Assembly: GCF_000614205.1 (NCBI RefSeq)
Contig: NZ_BAKN01000006.1
Span: 52,616-116,615, forward strand
Direction: 5' to 3'
Source: Hoylesella saccharolytica JCM 17484
GTDB taxonomy: Bacteria > Bacteroidota > Bacteroidia > Bacteroidales > Bacteroidaceae
DNA: 64,000 bases
Shown: one piece after another, positions 1 to 8,970 of the stretch
Layout: every line of letters begins with the position of its first letter
Position numbering within the stretch: the first letter of the stretch is position 1
Translations under genes and position numbers: made by a program
The notes under the pieces: generated by a model
What the model saw: only the letters and a program-made list of their open reading frames with translations
What the model was told of the DNA's origin: nothing
Databases searched by the model: none

Positions 1-791
1 TCAAAGCCACCCCACTCAAAATGTTTAACACGTACTTCGGGATGAAGCTTTACAAAGCCTTCGGGAACAAAGCCGGCAAAAGCCGGAGTGATAGGGTGCA
101 TTCCCAGCAAGCGCATTCGTTCAAGGATTTTATGCTGCAAAGCAATCTGTTGTGAATGCCAATTTGCAGAAAGCGGACCATTCCATGTGTTTAGATTTCC
201 CATTCGATGCCAAGGCAGATAAGCCGGTCCGGTAAAAAATTGTCTGATATCTTCGTCGGTCAGTCCCATCTTTTTCCAAACCCTTTCGGCAATTGCTTCA
301 GAAGCAACGGTGGCCAGCGGCATGTTTATACCATGTAAAGCCATCAGATCTATTTCTTTTTCCCATCGCTTCCAATCCCAATAAGGCGTGGTATAACCAA
401 AGGTGCAAACGTTTAGAAAGTAGCGAAACTGATAAGGCGAATAGGTTACAGGAACTTCAAAATCGGCCGATTGGGCAGGCAAATGCAATGTAGAGCCGCT
501 CCAAGAGGCCATGCTGTGACAAGCTTGTCTTGCATAACGATAAAAAGCATAAGTAAAAGCTGTGGGACTACTACCTTTAAGTGTGAGTTTGCCGTTTTGA
601 CAAGTAACCGCATATCCGTCTTTGTTTTCATGCTGAGGAAGCACCTCAAAGTTGATATGGGCGGCGGATGCACCCGTCAGCCGTTCAATAACTTGCCGGG
701 CAGGGGTAACCATATCGCTGGAAAAAACTGAAAGAGGAAGTACGGTTCCGATAATTGCTGCAGCGCAAGATTTGTAGTTAAGATGGAGCAT
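1..791 (-). CDS. Alpha-N-acetylglucosaminidase (GH89, NAGLU family), 3'-truncated by the window edge
   Basis: About 263 N-terminal codons are present, starting at the ATG complementary to 789-791; the rest lies left of the window. After a short hydrophobic leader comes a GH89 N-terminal alpha/beta domain. Then come family-typical stretches: YWDWKRWEKEID, MALHGINMPLA, FFTGPAYLPWHRMGNLNTW and MHPITPAFAGFVP. GH89 enzymes release terminal alpha-linked GlcNAc from heparan-type or mucin glycans. It is the last gene seen of a minus-strand locus, 25 bp after the preceding hydrolase gene, so probably co-transcribed with susC/susD. The signal peptide suggests export to periplasm or surface (inference). 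The family call is strong; the substrate is not shown by the sequence. Confidence 0.9.
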   Translation of the reverse strand, partial: MLHLNYKSCAAAIIGTVLPLSVFSSDMVTPARQVIERLTGASAAHINFEVLPQHENKDGYAVTCQNGKLTLKGSSPTAFTYAFYRYARQACHSMASWSGSTLHLPAQSADFEVPVTYSPYQFRYFLNVCTFGYTTPYWDWKRWEKEIDLMALHGINMPLATVASEAIAERVWKKMGLTDEDIRQFFTGPAYLPWHRMGNLNTWNGPLSANWHSQQIALQHKILERMRLLGMHPITPAFAGFVPEGFVKLHPEVRVKHFEWGGF

Positions 792-816
792 GATGCTTGA
801 TATTGATAACCGATTG

Positions 817-1851
817 TTAATGAATAGACAATTTCAGGCTCTTTGTTTGCTTTCCGTTGTTGAGTACCAACAGAAAAATACCTTTACCCAACGGCTGCGG
901 AAAATGATGCAGTGCATTTTGGCGAAGGGTTAGCGAGCAGATAAGGGTTCCTGTCGGACTAAATACTTCTGCATGTATCTCGCCCTCGCCTGATCCTCTT
1001 ACGCAGATGCTCTCTGCGTTGGCCGTTATTGAGAAGGGTGCTGTCTCGACACATTGAATATCTGTGGTAGCTCCCGGAAGTGTAACGAAGACAGGGAGAT
1101 GGTCTGATGTAACGTTTTCGTCTTCGATGTTAATACCCCCTGATTCAGCTATTCCACCGGCCAAAGGGGTAAAATTGGCATTCCCGGTAGGGTCATAACC
1201 CAGAATCATATCTATGCAGCCGGTTGGCTTGTCAGACGGATAAGTGAATGTACCAATGTCATTGAGAATTTTAAAACCTTTCTTTTTCAACGTAACCATA
1301 CATCTGTATGTAGGTTTGGCATTAAAATCAGCTGCAAGAAACACCGGCTTTTGGGCTTTCTGCGCAAAGTCGATGATGTCTGCTGTGGCCACATCACGGT
1401 CGTTAGGATCAAGTGAAAAGTGTGACGAAATAAAATAAAAGGTGTCGAATTCGGCAATGATAACCCCTCGATTTTCTCTGTCTTTGCTGTTCGAAAGGCG
1501 TTGATAGGTACGTTTTTCCACCTTCAGTGGCTTTGTTTTCGACAGAAGTCCGATACCGTAATAATTGCCTACCAATGGATGAAACTGTGAGAACAGCCCC
1601 GTTGATTGCGCTAAAAGTCCGTCTTCATCATCTTCGAGTACCGATAAATTCTTATTATTTATTTCCTGAATGGCTATTACGTCCGGCTGATTTTGTTTGA
1701 TTACTTTCGCAATATTGGCAATGCGCCCCCTGCTGATTCCCGTTCCCATGATGTTGTAAGTCATCATTTTAACCGGCGTACCAGTATCTGCCGACACGGG
1801 AAAACTGAAAGCTAAGAGCATAGCCGTTATAGCTAATATAAGTTTTTTCAT
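817..1851 (-). CDS. Secreted endonuclease/exonuclease/phosphatase (EEP) family hydrolase with T9SS-like C-terminal domain
   Basis: 344 residues. A clear signal peptide (about 1-21) is followed by an EEP fold, about 25-260. Visible motifs are MTYNIMG, the metal-binding E in AIQEIN, GIGLLSK, ADFNAKP and the catalytic SDHLPVF near the end of the domain. After a linker, the last 65 residues form a beta-rich tail (EVFSPTGTLICSL ... GKGIFLLVLNNGK). This resembles the type A sorting domain of type IX secretion substrates, so the protein may be secreted or surface-attached. The family includes phosphodiesterases, sphingomyelinases and nucleases; the true substrate is unknown. A second EEP gene lies directly upstream in the same operon, but without this tail. 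Confidence 0.85.
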   Translation of the reverse strand: MKKLILAITAMLLAFSFPVSADTGTPVKMMTYNIMGTGISRGRIANIAKVIKQNQPDVIAIQEINNKNLSVLEDDEDGLLAQSTGLFSQFHPLVGNYYGIGLLSKTKPLKVEKRTYQRLSNSKDRENRGVIIAEFDTFYFISSHFSLDPNDRDVATADIIDFAQKAQKPVFLAADFNAKPTYRCMVTLKKKGFKILNDIGTFTYPSDKPTGCIDMILGYDPTGNANFTPLAGGIAESGGINIEDENVTSDHLPVFVTLPGATTDIQCVETAPFSITANAESICVRGSGEGEIHAEVFSPTGTLICSLTLRQNALHHFPQPLGKGIFLLVLNNGKQTKSLKLSIH

Positions 1852-1923
1852 ATGTCTAAAAATATTTTCCTTTGTTGCTTTGCTTCGGCTCTATGGCTTG
1901 TAAACCTATAGCGGCTGTTTAAA

Positions 1924-2709
1924 TTATCGGTGGGGAAGCAATTGCACGGTTGAGATAATGGGTAAATGGTCTGACAAACGCGACTGTACTACCTGCGTGG
2001 TAATGAGCTGCCAACGGGCTTGAGGCCTGCAAAACAGATAGTCTATCTTTACTTTGGGTTCCCATGTAGGGCAAGTTGGCGCGTTATCGGTGGCATTAAA
2101 CCATCGCGGTAACATTATTTTCGCAATGGTAGACTCGCTCGGTGGTGCATTGAAATCACCCCCAATGACTACTGGGTATGGGCTTTTCTCGAGCTGCCGA
2201 CAAATGGTTTCGGCTTGTAGAGCGCGTGTCTTGCTGCTGTTAACGTCAAGATGCGTCACCGCAAAAACGATGGTGTCGGTGCCTACCTCGCAGGTTGCGT
2301 AGAGCAAGGCACGTGGTTCTTTGTTTTCAGGGTTGGGTAGCAGCACCTTCTCCATGTTGATGTAGGGGTGTTTAGTTAGTAATCCGATGCCGTACCAGCC
2401 GCCCCGATAAGCAATGGTTTTACCGTAAAGTCCGAACATTCCTGTTTCGTAGGCCAGCGTCGAGATGAAATCTTTATCGTGCTGATGAGGTGTATCTTCT
2501 CTTTTGGTAAAGCAATCTACCTCTTCTAGTGCCACAAAGTCGGGCTGAAAAGCTTTGATGTGAGCTGCCAGTTGTTCTAATGAAGCCAGTTCGCCATAGC
2601 GCAGGTTATAAGTCATCACCCGTAGGGTAAGGGTACCTTTGGGTTCTTTTGCCATTGCTTTTGTGCAGAGTGCAAAGGCTAAAAACATAAAAATAAAGTG
2701 TTTATACAT
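1924..2709 (-). CDS. Exported EEP family hydrolase
   Basis: 261 residues with a signal peptide (about 1-20) and one complete EEP domain: MTYNLRYGE, the metal ligand E in FVALEEVDCF, GIGLLTK, THLDVNSS, GGDFNAPPSE and the terminal SDHLPI. It has no C-terminal sorting tail, so it is more likely periplasmic or outer-membrane associated (inference). It sits between susD and the larger EEP paralogue on the same strand with short gaps, indicating one operon. Two phosphodiester-cleaving folds beside an alpha-GlcNAc glycosidase suggest a glycan bearing phosphate or phosphodiester groups. Secreted nuclease activity is equally possible from sequence alone. Confidence 0.85.
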   Translation of the reverse strand: MYKHFIFMFLAFALCTKAMAKEPKGTLTLRVMTYNLRYGELASLEQLAAHIKAFQPDFVALEEVDCFTKREDTPHQHDKDFISTLAYETGMFGLYGKTIAYRGGWYGIGLLTKHPYINMEKVLLPNPENKEPRALLYATCEVGTDTIVFAVTHLDVNSSKTRALQAETICRQLEKSPYPVVIGGDFNAPPSESTIAKIMLPRWFNATDNAPTCPTWEPKVKIDYLFCRPQARWQLITTQVVQSRLSDHLPIISTVQLLPHR

Positions 2710-2775
2710 TGTTATAAAATCTTTTAAATGGATAAGTTTGTGTCATTTCTATAAATTGCATGGGACGAGGAGAAC

Positions 2776-4508
2776 TTACTGAGGCCAGCCCGGGTTTTGT
2801 CCCAGCAATGGATTTTTCAATCTTTCGGCGTAAGGAACGGGCCACAGATAGTGTTTGGAAGGGTCGAAGTTGCGGCTCCGCCTTCAGCTTTTGATTTCTC
2901 GAAGATAATATCTCCAAATTCGTCTACACCGGTGTCGGGGTAAGGATTCTTTCCCAAATCGTTTTCGCAAACCACCTTTGAAGGTCCGGTAATAGCGCGA
3001 CCCATGCGCAGTTCACCTTCTTTCCAGCGCAGAATGTCGGGATAGCGCATGCCGTCGAGTGTCATTTCGATGCGGCGTTCACGACGCAATTCGGTGGTCA
3101 GGTTTAGGTGCCAGTCGTTCAGTTCGGTTAAAATCATACGGTGCATGCCCACTCTGTCGCGTAGCTTATTAACAGTATAGTCTATCTGGTCTTGTGTCAG
3201 TGTTCCGCCCTGCAGGTTTAACATCGCCTCAGCGTAGATGAGTAGTACTTCTGGAAAGCGGATAACGTTGAGGTTATTATGACTCTGGTTCACATTTCCG
3301 GCGATGTTAGGGTCGTTATATTTTTTGAAATAGAACCCTGTGCGACTATTTGCCCCATTCTTTCCGCTTTGCAATGACGAGAAGCGAGGTAGGTTAAAGG
3401 TGGGGTTTGTTTTGTGGTCTTCGTCTCCATCATCGCCTCCCGGCCACGCATCTCCAGGACAATAGAGGGTCATATACATACGCGGGTCTCTGTCTTTGAA
3501 GTAATCGGCATAGTGTTGTTCGGGAAAAGTGTAGAGCGGACTTACTTCAATTCCCGTTTGATGGTAATATTCCAGTCCCGCCTTAGCCGGCTTTCCGTCG
3601 GTGCAGAGATAGGCGTCGACCAATGATTTGGCTGCGTTGAGGCGGATATAGTCGGTAGGACAACAGGTTTCATTAGACACATTGTGCATGCGAATGTTGG
3701 TTACATACAGACTAAAAATCATCGATTCGTTGTTGGCAGCATTGTGCTCGGTATCGCCTTCGGCTTTATAGGGCAGACTATAATCGGCCATTAATCCGTA
3801 AGGGCCGTTGTCAATAATTTCTTTTGCGGCATCGGCTGCTGTTTGCCAACGTTCGTTCTGCAAAGCGATACGTGCCTTCATAGCCAATGCTCCCCACCGA
3901 TCAATGCGCCCAACGTTGTTTCCCGTGAATCTTTCAGCAGGCAGAACAGAGGCTGCCCAGTCAAGATCGGCCATCAAATGGTCAATTACTTCTGCTCTGG
4001 GTGTTCGATTTACATACGATTCGTTGGATGTAATAACGTGGTCAATCCATGGTACATCGCCCCAGCAGGTCGTCAACAAGAAGTAGCAATAAGCCCGAAT
4101 AACTTTTACCTCTGCAGCATACACATCTTTTACAGTGTGCGGAAGCTGAGCCTTGTTGTAATTATCAAGAAAGTTGTTGCACGTAAAGATGGATGCATAA
4201 CTCGTTCCCCAATAGGTGGTAATAGGAAAACCGTCGGTATACGAAGCTTTTCCGCCGGCAATTTTTGCAATACCCTGACTGGTGTTTCCCCATTCGCAGG
4301 TCTCTGCACAAGCCTCCATCCAGTTTAATAAATTATCTTTTGTGAATGCCTCATAACAGGGATAGAGAGCTGCTCTTAGCTGTGCTTCTGTCTTCCAGTA
4401 AGTTGCATGGGTGGCCGAATCACTGGGATAGCGGTCTAAAAACGAATCGTTGCACGACGAAAACAGGGTGAATAACGATATAATAGCGGTGAATTTAAAC
4501 TTTTTCAT
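2776..4508 (-). CDS. SusD/RagB family nutrient-binding lipoprotein (frameshift near the 3' end)
   Basis: About 577 residues once one missing base near 2871-2885 is allowed for. The N-terminus is a lipoprotein signal (LFSSCNDSF, lipobox Cys at about 19), followed by a SusD alpha-helical TPR-like fold with typical YPSDSATHATYWKTEAQL and YAEAMLNLQGG segments. As written the frame stops early at 2817. The next frame supplies the expected family ending (HYLWPVPYAERLKNPLLGQ and NPGW) and stops at 2776-2778. The indel lies in a small palindrome, GCGGCTCCGC, prone to sequencing compression. It is the surface partner of the SusC transporter immediately upstream (11-bp gap) and would capture the glycan before TonB-dependent import. 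Confidence 0.9.
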
Positions 4509-4519
4509 TTGTCAAAGGA

Positions 4520-7500
4520 TTAGAAAGTTGCACGAAGACCGAATGTAAATGTTTTAACTTGCGGATAGGCATCGCCTGAACTTGTGCGCACTTCGGGGTC
4601 GTATGCGCCGAAGTAATTGGTGATGGTGAAGAGGTTATCCACCGAGAAATATATCTTCAATACTTTCAAGGGGAGATGTAACGAACCCAGTAATGTCTTA
4701 GGAACGGTGTAGCCCAGCTGCACATTTTTCATGCGTAGATAACTTGCATCTTCCATCCAATAATCGCTGAACAGCAGGTTATGGGTTTGCGCCTGATAAA
4801 GACGAGGGTATTTGGCACCGGGATTGGTGGGTGTCCAACGATCTAAATGCTCTACCTTCGGCACTGAATAATCGTTGATAAAGCAGTGGCGTGCCTCATC
4901 AGAAAGATAGCCGTTCCACTTTGCAACACCTTGCATATAAAAGCTAAAATCAAAGTTGTGCCATGCTACCGAACCCTTGAACGACAGTAAGTAATGTGGG
5001 TCTTGGTCGCCAAATACCACTTTGTCTTTTTCGTCAATAACGTTATCGCCGTTTAAGTCGCGATATTTGATGTCGCCCGGCTGAACAATTCCTGCAGCAT
5101 CTACGGGTGTAGCAAACTTGGGCTGAATGTATTTGCCATGTCCGTCAACTCCTTTAAAGTCGCTGATTTGTGCCAAACCATCGGTCAGATAACCGTAGAA
5201 AGCGTCTATTGGCTCACCTTCCTTACGGATATAGTCGGTCAGAGAGGGAGCACTTTTACCCAGATTCTTAATCTTGTTACGCGAGTCGGAGATGTTAAAT
5301 GCAGCGCTGTACGATACTTCGCCTATCTTGTCGCGCCACTGAATCCACCATTCCCAACCTTTGTTTTCTACCTCTCCGATGTTTTCAAAAGGCAGATTTC
5401 CTACTTTCGTAATACCCACCAGCGAGGGATAAACAGGTCTAACCAATGCGTTGACATTGTTTTTCTTATACCATTCGAATGTGGTTGTTAGGCGATTGTT
5501 TAAAAAACTGAGGTCAATACCGATGTTCAGCATTCGAATAGTTTCCCATTTAATACCGTAATTACCCAGCGAAAGCTGTTTAAAACCAACATTATTCGTA
5601 CCTCCGATAGGATACGACTTCTCTACACGTTCAATAGGCGTAAGATAAGGATAGTAAGAACCCACATTCTGGTTACCCAGTTCGCCCCATGATAAGCGTA
5701 TTTTACCTGCTGATAGAACAGTATCGGCCCATTTCATAAATTGTTCGCGCGAGAAATTCCAGCCTGTTGAGAAAGACGGAAAGTAGCCCCAGCGATTCTC
5801 TTTGGCGAAACGCGAGGTTCCGTCGATACGCATATTGGCTTCAAAAAGATAGCGACTGTCGTACACATAGTTGATGCGACCAAAGTAAGAACGTAATGCC
5901 CAGGCATATTCGTTACCCGAATTGGTGATGTCTTCGGTACCGCTGCTAAGCATCTGAACACCGTCAATGAGAATGTTTTTACGAGAACCCGACAGTGGCG
6001 AATGGGTTTCCCACTCCTGCGAATAGCCTAACAGCAATGCCACATCGTGTTTCCGGGCAAACACCCGGTTAAAGTTCAACGTTGTTTGTAAGCTTTGCGT
6101 AAAATTGTTTTCTTGTTCTTTTGATACAAAATTCTTGGCTTTCGTATTGTTCGGACTGGGTGTTCCATCTTGAAAGAACTGCAGCATAGCGGGATTAAAC
6201 TCGTTGGTTTCGCGCGAATAATAGTTCACCGAGTATTGTCCGTTCAGGTCTAAACCTTTCATCAGGTTCAAACCGGCATTCACAATACCGTTGAACACAC
6301 GTGTATTGCGGCGTTCAAATCCCGAGTTATATGCTACATCCACCGGGTTTTTCACGGTACCAAAAGCATACCAGTCGGTATTACTCCATGTGCCGTCGGG
6401 ATTTTGATGCTGCCATTTTACAGGTAGCAGGGGCGAAATGCGCTGCGCCAACCTGAAAACTCCTGAGGTTCCGCTGTATCCGATGTCTTGTCTGGCAAAG
6501 TCAACATAACTTAAGTTACCGTTGATTTTTAAGCGATCGAATACCCTTGTAGTTAAATTGATACGTGCATTATGACGATGTGATTTGTAACCGTCGCCTA
6601 CAATCAGACCATCTTGATTGAGATAACCGTACGACATGGCATAACTGCTCTTGTTAGAACCACCTCGTACACTCAGTTCGTGATTGGTTTGTAAAGCCGT
6701 TTTCTTATAGATTTGGTCAATCCAATCGGTATTCGAATAGTCGTTGGGATAGTTGCCCGAGTCGTATTTCTGAAAAGCTGAGGCATTGTAAGGGGCCGAA
6801 TAGCCTGCCGCCTGCATCGCCTCATTAGATAATTCCATAAATTGTCGACCGTTAACCAGCTTCGGAAGCCGTGTCGGCGTTTGCCATCCCACATATCCCG
6901 AATAAGTAAGTGTAGGTTGTTCGTTGGCTTTTCCCGTCTTGGTTGTTACCAAAATAACACCGTTGGCGGCGCGTGCACCGTAGATAGAAGCCGATGCTGC
7001 GTCTTTCAAAACCGATACACTGGCAATATCATCAGGATTTAACAGGTTGATGTCTCCGCCTGCAACGCCATCAATAAGAATTAAAGGGGCTGTGCTACTG
7101 TTGATAGTGCTTACCCCACGGATAACGATAGATGGGGAGGTACCGGGTTTTCCTGTGCTGTTAATGATAGATACGCCGGGCAGTTCGCCTTGCAAACCCT
7201 TGCCCACACTTGTTACCGGACGGTTTTCAAGCACATCTCCTTTCACCATCGAAACGGCTCCTGTGAGGTTGATTTTCTTTTGTGTACCATATGCCACCAC
7301 CACTACTTCATCCAGTCCGGTGGTATTTTCATGCAACACAATGGAGATGTTGCCTTCTTTTTTCACCGTATAGACAGCTTCGCTGCAACCAATATAATTA
7401 AAGCGCAACTGTGTTCCGCTCTTTACCCGTATGCTGAACTGCCCGTGTCTATCGGTAACGGTGTTGATGTTTTTCGCTGCGTTGACCGCCGAAACCGTAG

Positions 7501-7939
7501 CACCGATAACGGGTTCGCCGTTCGAATCGGTTACGGTGCCTGTCACTGCGAGCAGATTTTCATTGTTATCTGCCTCTTCGCCTATTTGTTCGTTTCCGTT
7601 CTGTGCAGATGTTTTCCGATAGAGAAGAAGACTTCCGTTCTGAATGCGATAGCCGATATGCATCTTCTTAAATAAGGTGTTGAGTACCTTATCCAACCGT
7701 TCGTTCGAGGCAGAGATGCTTACCGGTTTGTCGATGTCTATAAACTCTTTGCTGTAAGCCACTTTTAAGTCGGCCTTTTCAGCAATTATCTGCAACGCTT
7801 TATTTAAGGGTTGCTCTTTGATGTTTACAGAGATGGTCTGACTTTGAGCCGACAGACACAGCGAGAAAGACAGCAAGCAACAGGCTGCTATCCACCCTTT
7901 GAGGGGTTTGCGTAAAAGGTAATTTGTTTTCATGAGCAT
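4520..7939 (-). CDS. SusC/RagA family TonB-dependent outer-membrane transporter with N-terminal STN domain
   Basis: 1139 residues. Order: signal peptide (about 1-31); an STN (secretin/TonB N-terminal) domain about 33-108; a carboxypeptidase-regulatory-like beta domain about 128-215; a plug domain starting near LTGAVSMVKGDV and including VIRGVSTINSS and ASASIYGARAANGVILV; then a long 22-strand barrel ending in an aromatic residue (TFGLRATF). It imports a glycan across the outer membrane using TonB energy together with the SusD protein downstream. The STN domain normally receives or sends a transmembrane signal through a FecR anti-sigma factor. A fecR gene lies directly upstream (14-bp gap), so the locus is probably induced by its own substrate. 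Confidence 0.95.
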   Translation of the reverse strand: MLMKTNYLLRKPLKGWIAACCLLSFSLCLSAQSQTISVNIKEQPLNKALQIIAEKADLKVAYSKEFIDIDKPVSISASNERLDKVLNTLFKKMHIGYRIQNGSLLLYRKTSAQNGNEQIGEEADNNENLLAVTGTVTDSNGEPVIGATVSAVNAAKNINTVTDRHGQFSIRVKSGTQLRFNYIGCSEAVYTVKKEGNISIVLHENTTGLDEVVVVAYGTQKKINLTGAVSMVKGDVLENRPVTSVGKGLQGELPGVSIINSTGKPGTSPSIVIRGVSTINSSTAPLILIDGVAGGDINLLNPDDIASVSVLKDAASASIYGARAANGVILVTTKTGKANEQPTLTYSGYVGWQTPTRLPKLVNGRQFMELSNEAMQAAGYSAPYNASAFQKYDSGNYPNDYSNTDWIDQIYKKTALQTNHELSVRGGSNKSSYAMSYGYLNQDGLIVGDGYKSHRHNARINLTTRVFDRLKINGNLSYVDFARQDIGYSGTSGVFRLAQRISPLLPVKWQHQNPDGTWSNTDWYAFGTVKNPVDVAYNSGFERRNTRVFNGIVNAGLNLMKGLDLNGQYSVNYYSRETNEFNPAMLQFFQDGTPSPNNTKAKNFVSKEQENNFTQSLQTTLNFNRVFARKHDVALLLGYSQEWETHSPLSGSRKNILIDGVQMLSSGTEDITNSGNEYAWALRSYFGRINYVYDSRYLFEANMRIDGTSRFAKENRWGYFPSFSTGWNFSREQFMKWADTVLSAGKIRLSWGELGNQNVGSYYPYLTPIERVEKSYPIGGTNNVGFKQLSLGNYGIKWETIRMLNIGIDLSFLNNRLTTTFEWYKKNNVNALVRPVYPSLVGITKVGNLPFENIGEVENKGWEWWIQWRDKIGEVSYSAAFNISDSRNKIKNLGKSAPSLTDYIRKEGEPIDAFYGYLTDGLAQISDFKGVDGHGKYIQPKFATPVDAAGIVQPGDIKYRDLNGDNVIDEKDKVVFGDQDPHYLLSFKGSVAWHNFDFSFYMQGVAKWNGYLSDEARHCFINDYSVPKVEHLDRWTPTNPGAKYPRLYQAQTHNLLFSDYWMEDASYLRMKNVQLGYTVPKTLLGSLHLPLKVLKIYFSVDNLFTITNYFGAYDPEVRTSSGDAYPQVKTFTFGLRATF

Positions 7940-7953
7940 ATTGTTAGCGTTTT

Positions 7954-8883
7954 TTAGTTGACAGAATAGAGATGTTCGGTTATTTTCTTAAACCGTATGG
8001 GCGTAATTGTTTCCATGATACCGACCACCTCGCCCATGTTGGTGGCAGAACAACTGAAGGTGTAAGTATAAGCATATTCGGGGGTTCTTAATTTGAAACG
8101 CGATGTTATAGCGCCGTTCCAATGTTTTAAGAATGTGTTGTAGGTCTGTATTGCGAAAAACCAACCGATTTTCTTTCCAGCAAGATGCTTCTTTGTCGGT
8201 GCGAACGGGTTGTACGGTACAAGTATTTTCACCTCTTTTATAAAGTGCTTCCTGACCCGGAAGCAATTCGGTTAGCTGCGGATGTGCTGTTTCGTGCCCC
8301 ACAAGCACCTTCCCCTCGTCGAGCGTTGTTGTGATAACGGGGTTTTCGGGATAAGCCGTTACATTGAATTGGGTGCCTGTTACCTTAATCATCATACCAT
8401 AACTTTCTACGATAAAAGGTTTGTCGGCATCTTTTTCTACCGTAAAATAGGCCTCGCCTTGCAGTTGAACCTTCGCTCTTTACCTGAAAAAGCGGTGGGA
8501 TAAGTCAGCCGCGAGTCGGCATTCAGATACACTTGCGTGCCGTCTGCCAGCACTACCACCAGCCGTTCGCCCTTTGGGGCGTACACCTCACGATAGGTCA
8601 CGAGCTGCGGACGAGTAGCTTTATATACCCAAACACTCACTCCCAGCACCACCACAGCTGCAACACCCCATCTTAAAAGAGGGCGTAAGGGGTGACGACG
8701 GCGATGTGTAATGCGACCAATAAGGCCGTGAAAAACGGCCTCCGAATCGAAAACGGGTGCATCGCATCCCTGCATATCCAACTCTTTTCCTTGTAAAAGG
8801 TGGTCGATATCGGCATCCAAGCGCTGCTTTAACCGGTCGTGCCGGTATCCCGCCTCGCTCTTTTTACGTTGAAAAATGCGCAT
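7954..8883 (-). CDS. FecR family anti-sigma factor (two frameshifts)
   Basis: About 309 residues after two corrections: one G is missing near 8470-8472, and the C run at 8080-8084 (minus strand) is one base too long. In order: a cytoplasmic N-terminus (1-65); one TM helix (WGVAAVVVLGVSVWVYKA); the FecR domain (YREVYAPKGERLVVVLADG, LNADSRLTYP, corrected FSGKERRVQLQGEAYFTVEK, then GTQFNVTAYPE); and a C-terminal STN-interacting domain ending SVN. FecR proteins sit in the inner membrane, sense the SusC STN domain and control an ECF sigma factor. Unusually, no sigma gene is next to it: the upstream neighbour is the unrelated sulfatase-fold gene. Confidence 0.88.
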
Positions 8884-8970
8884 GGTTGTTTAGGTTATTT
8901 ATAAGTAATACACCTCACCCTCTTAAAAGTATGATGGTGAGAACAAAAAAATGTCGAAAAAAATGACGAT

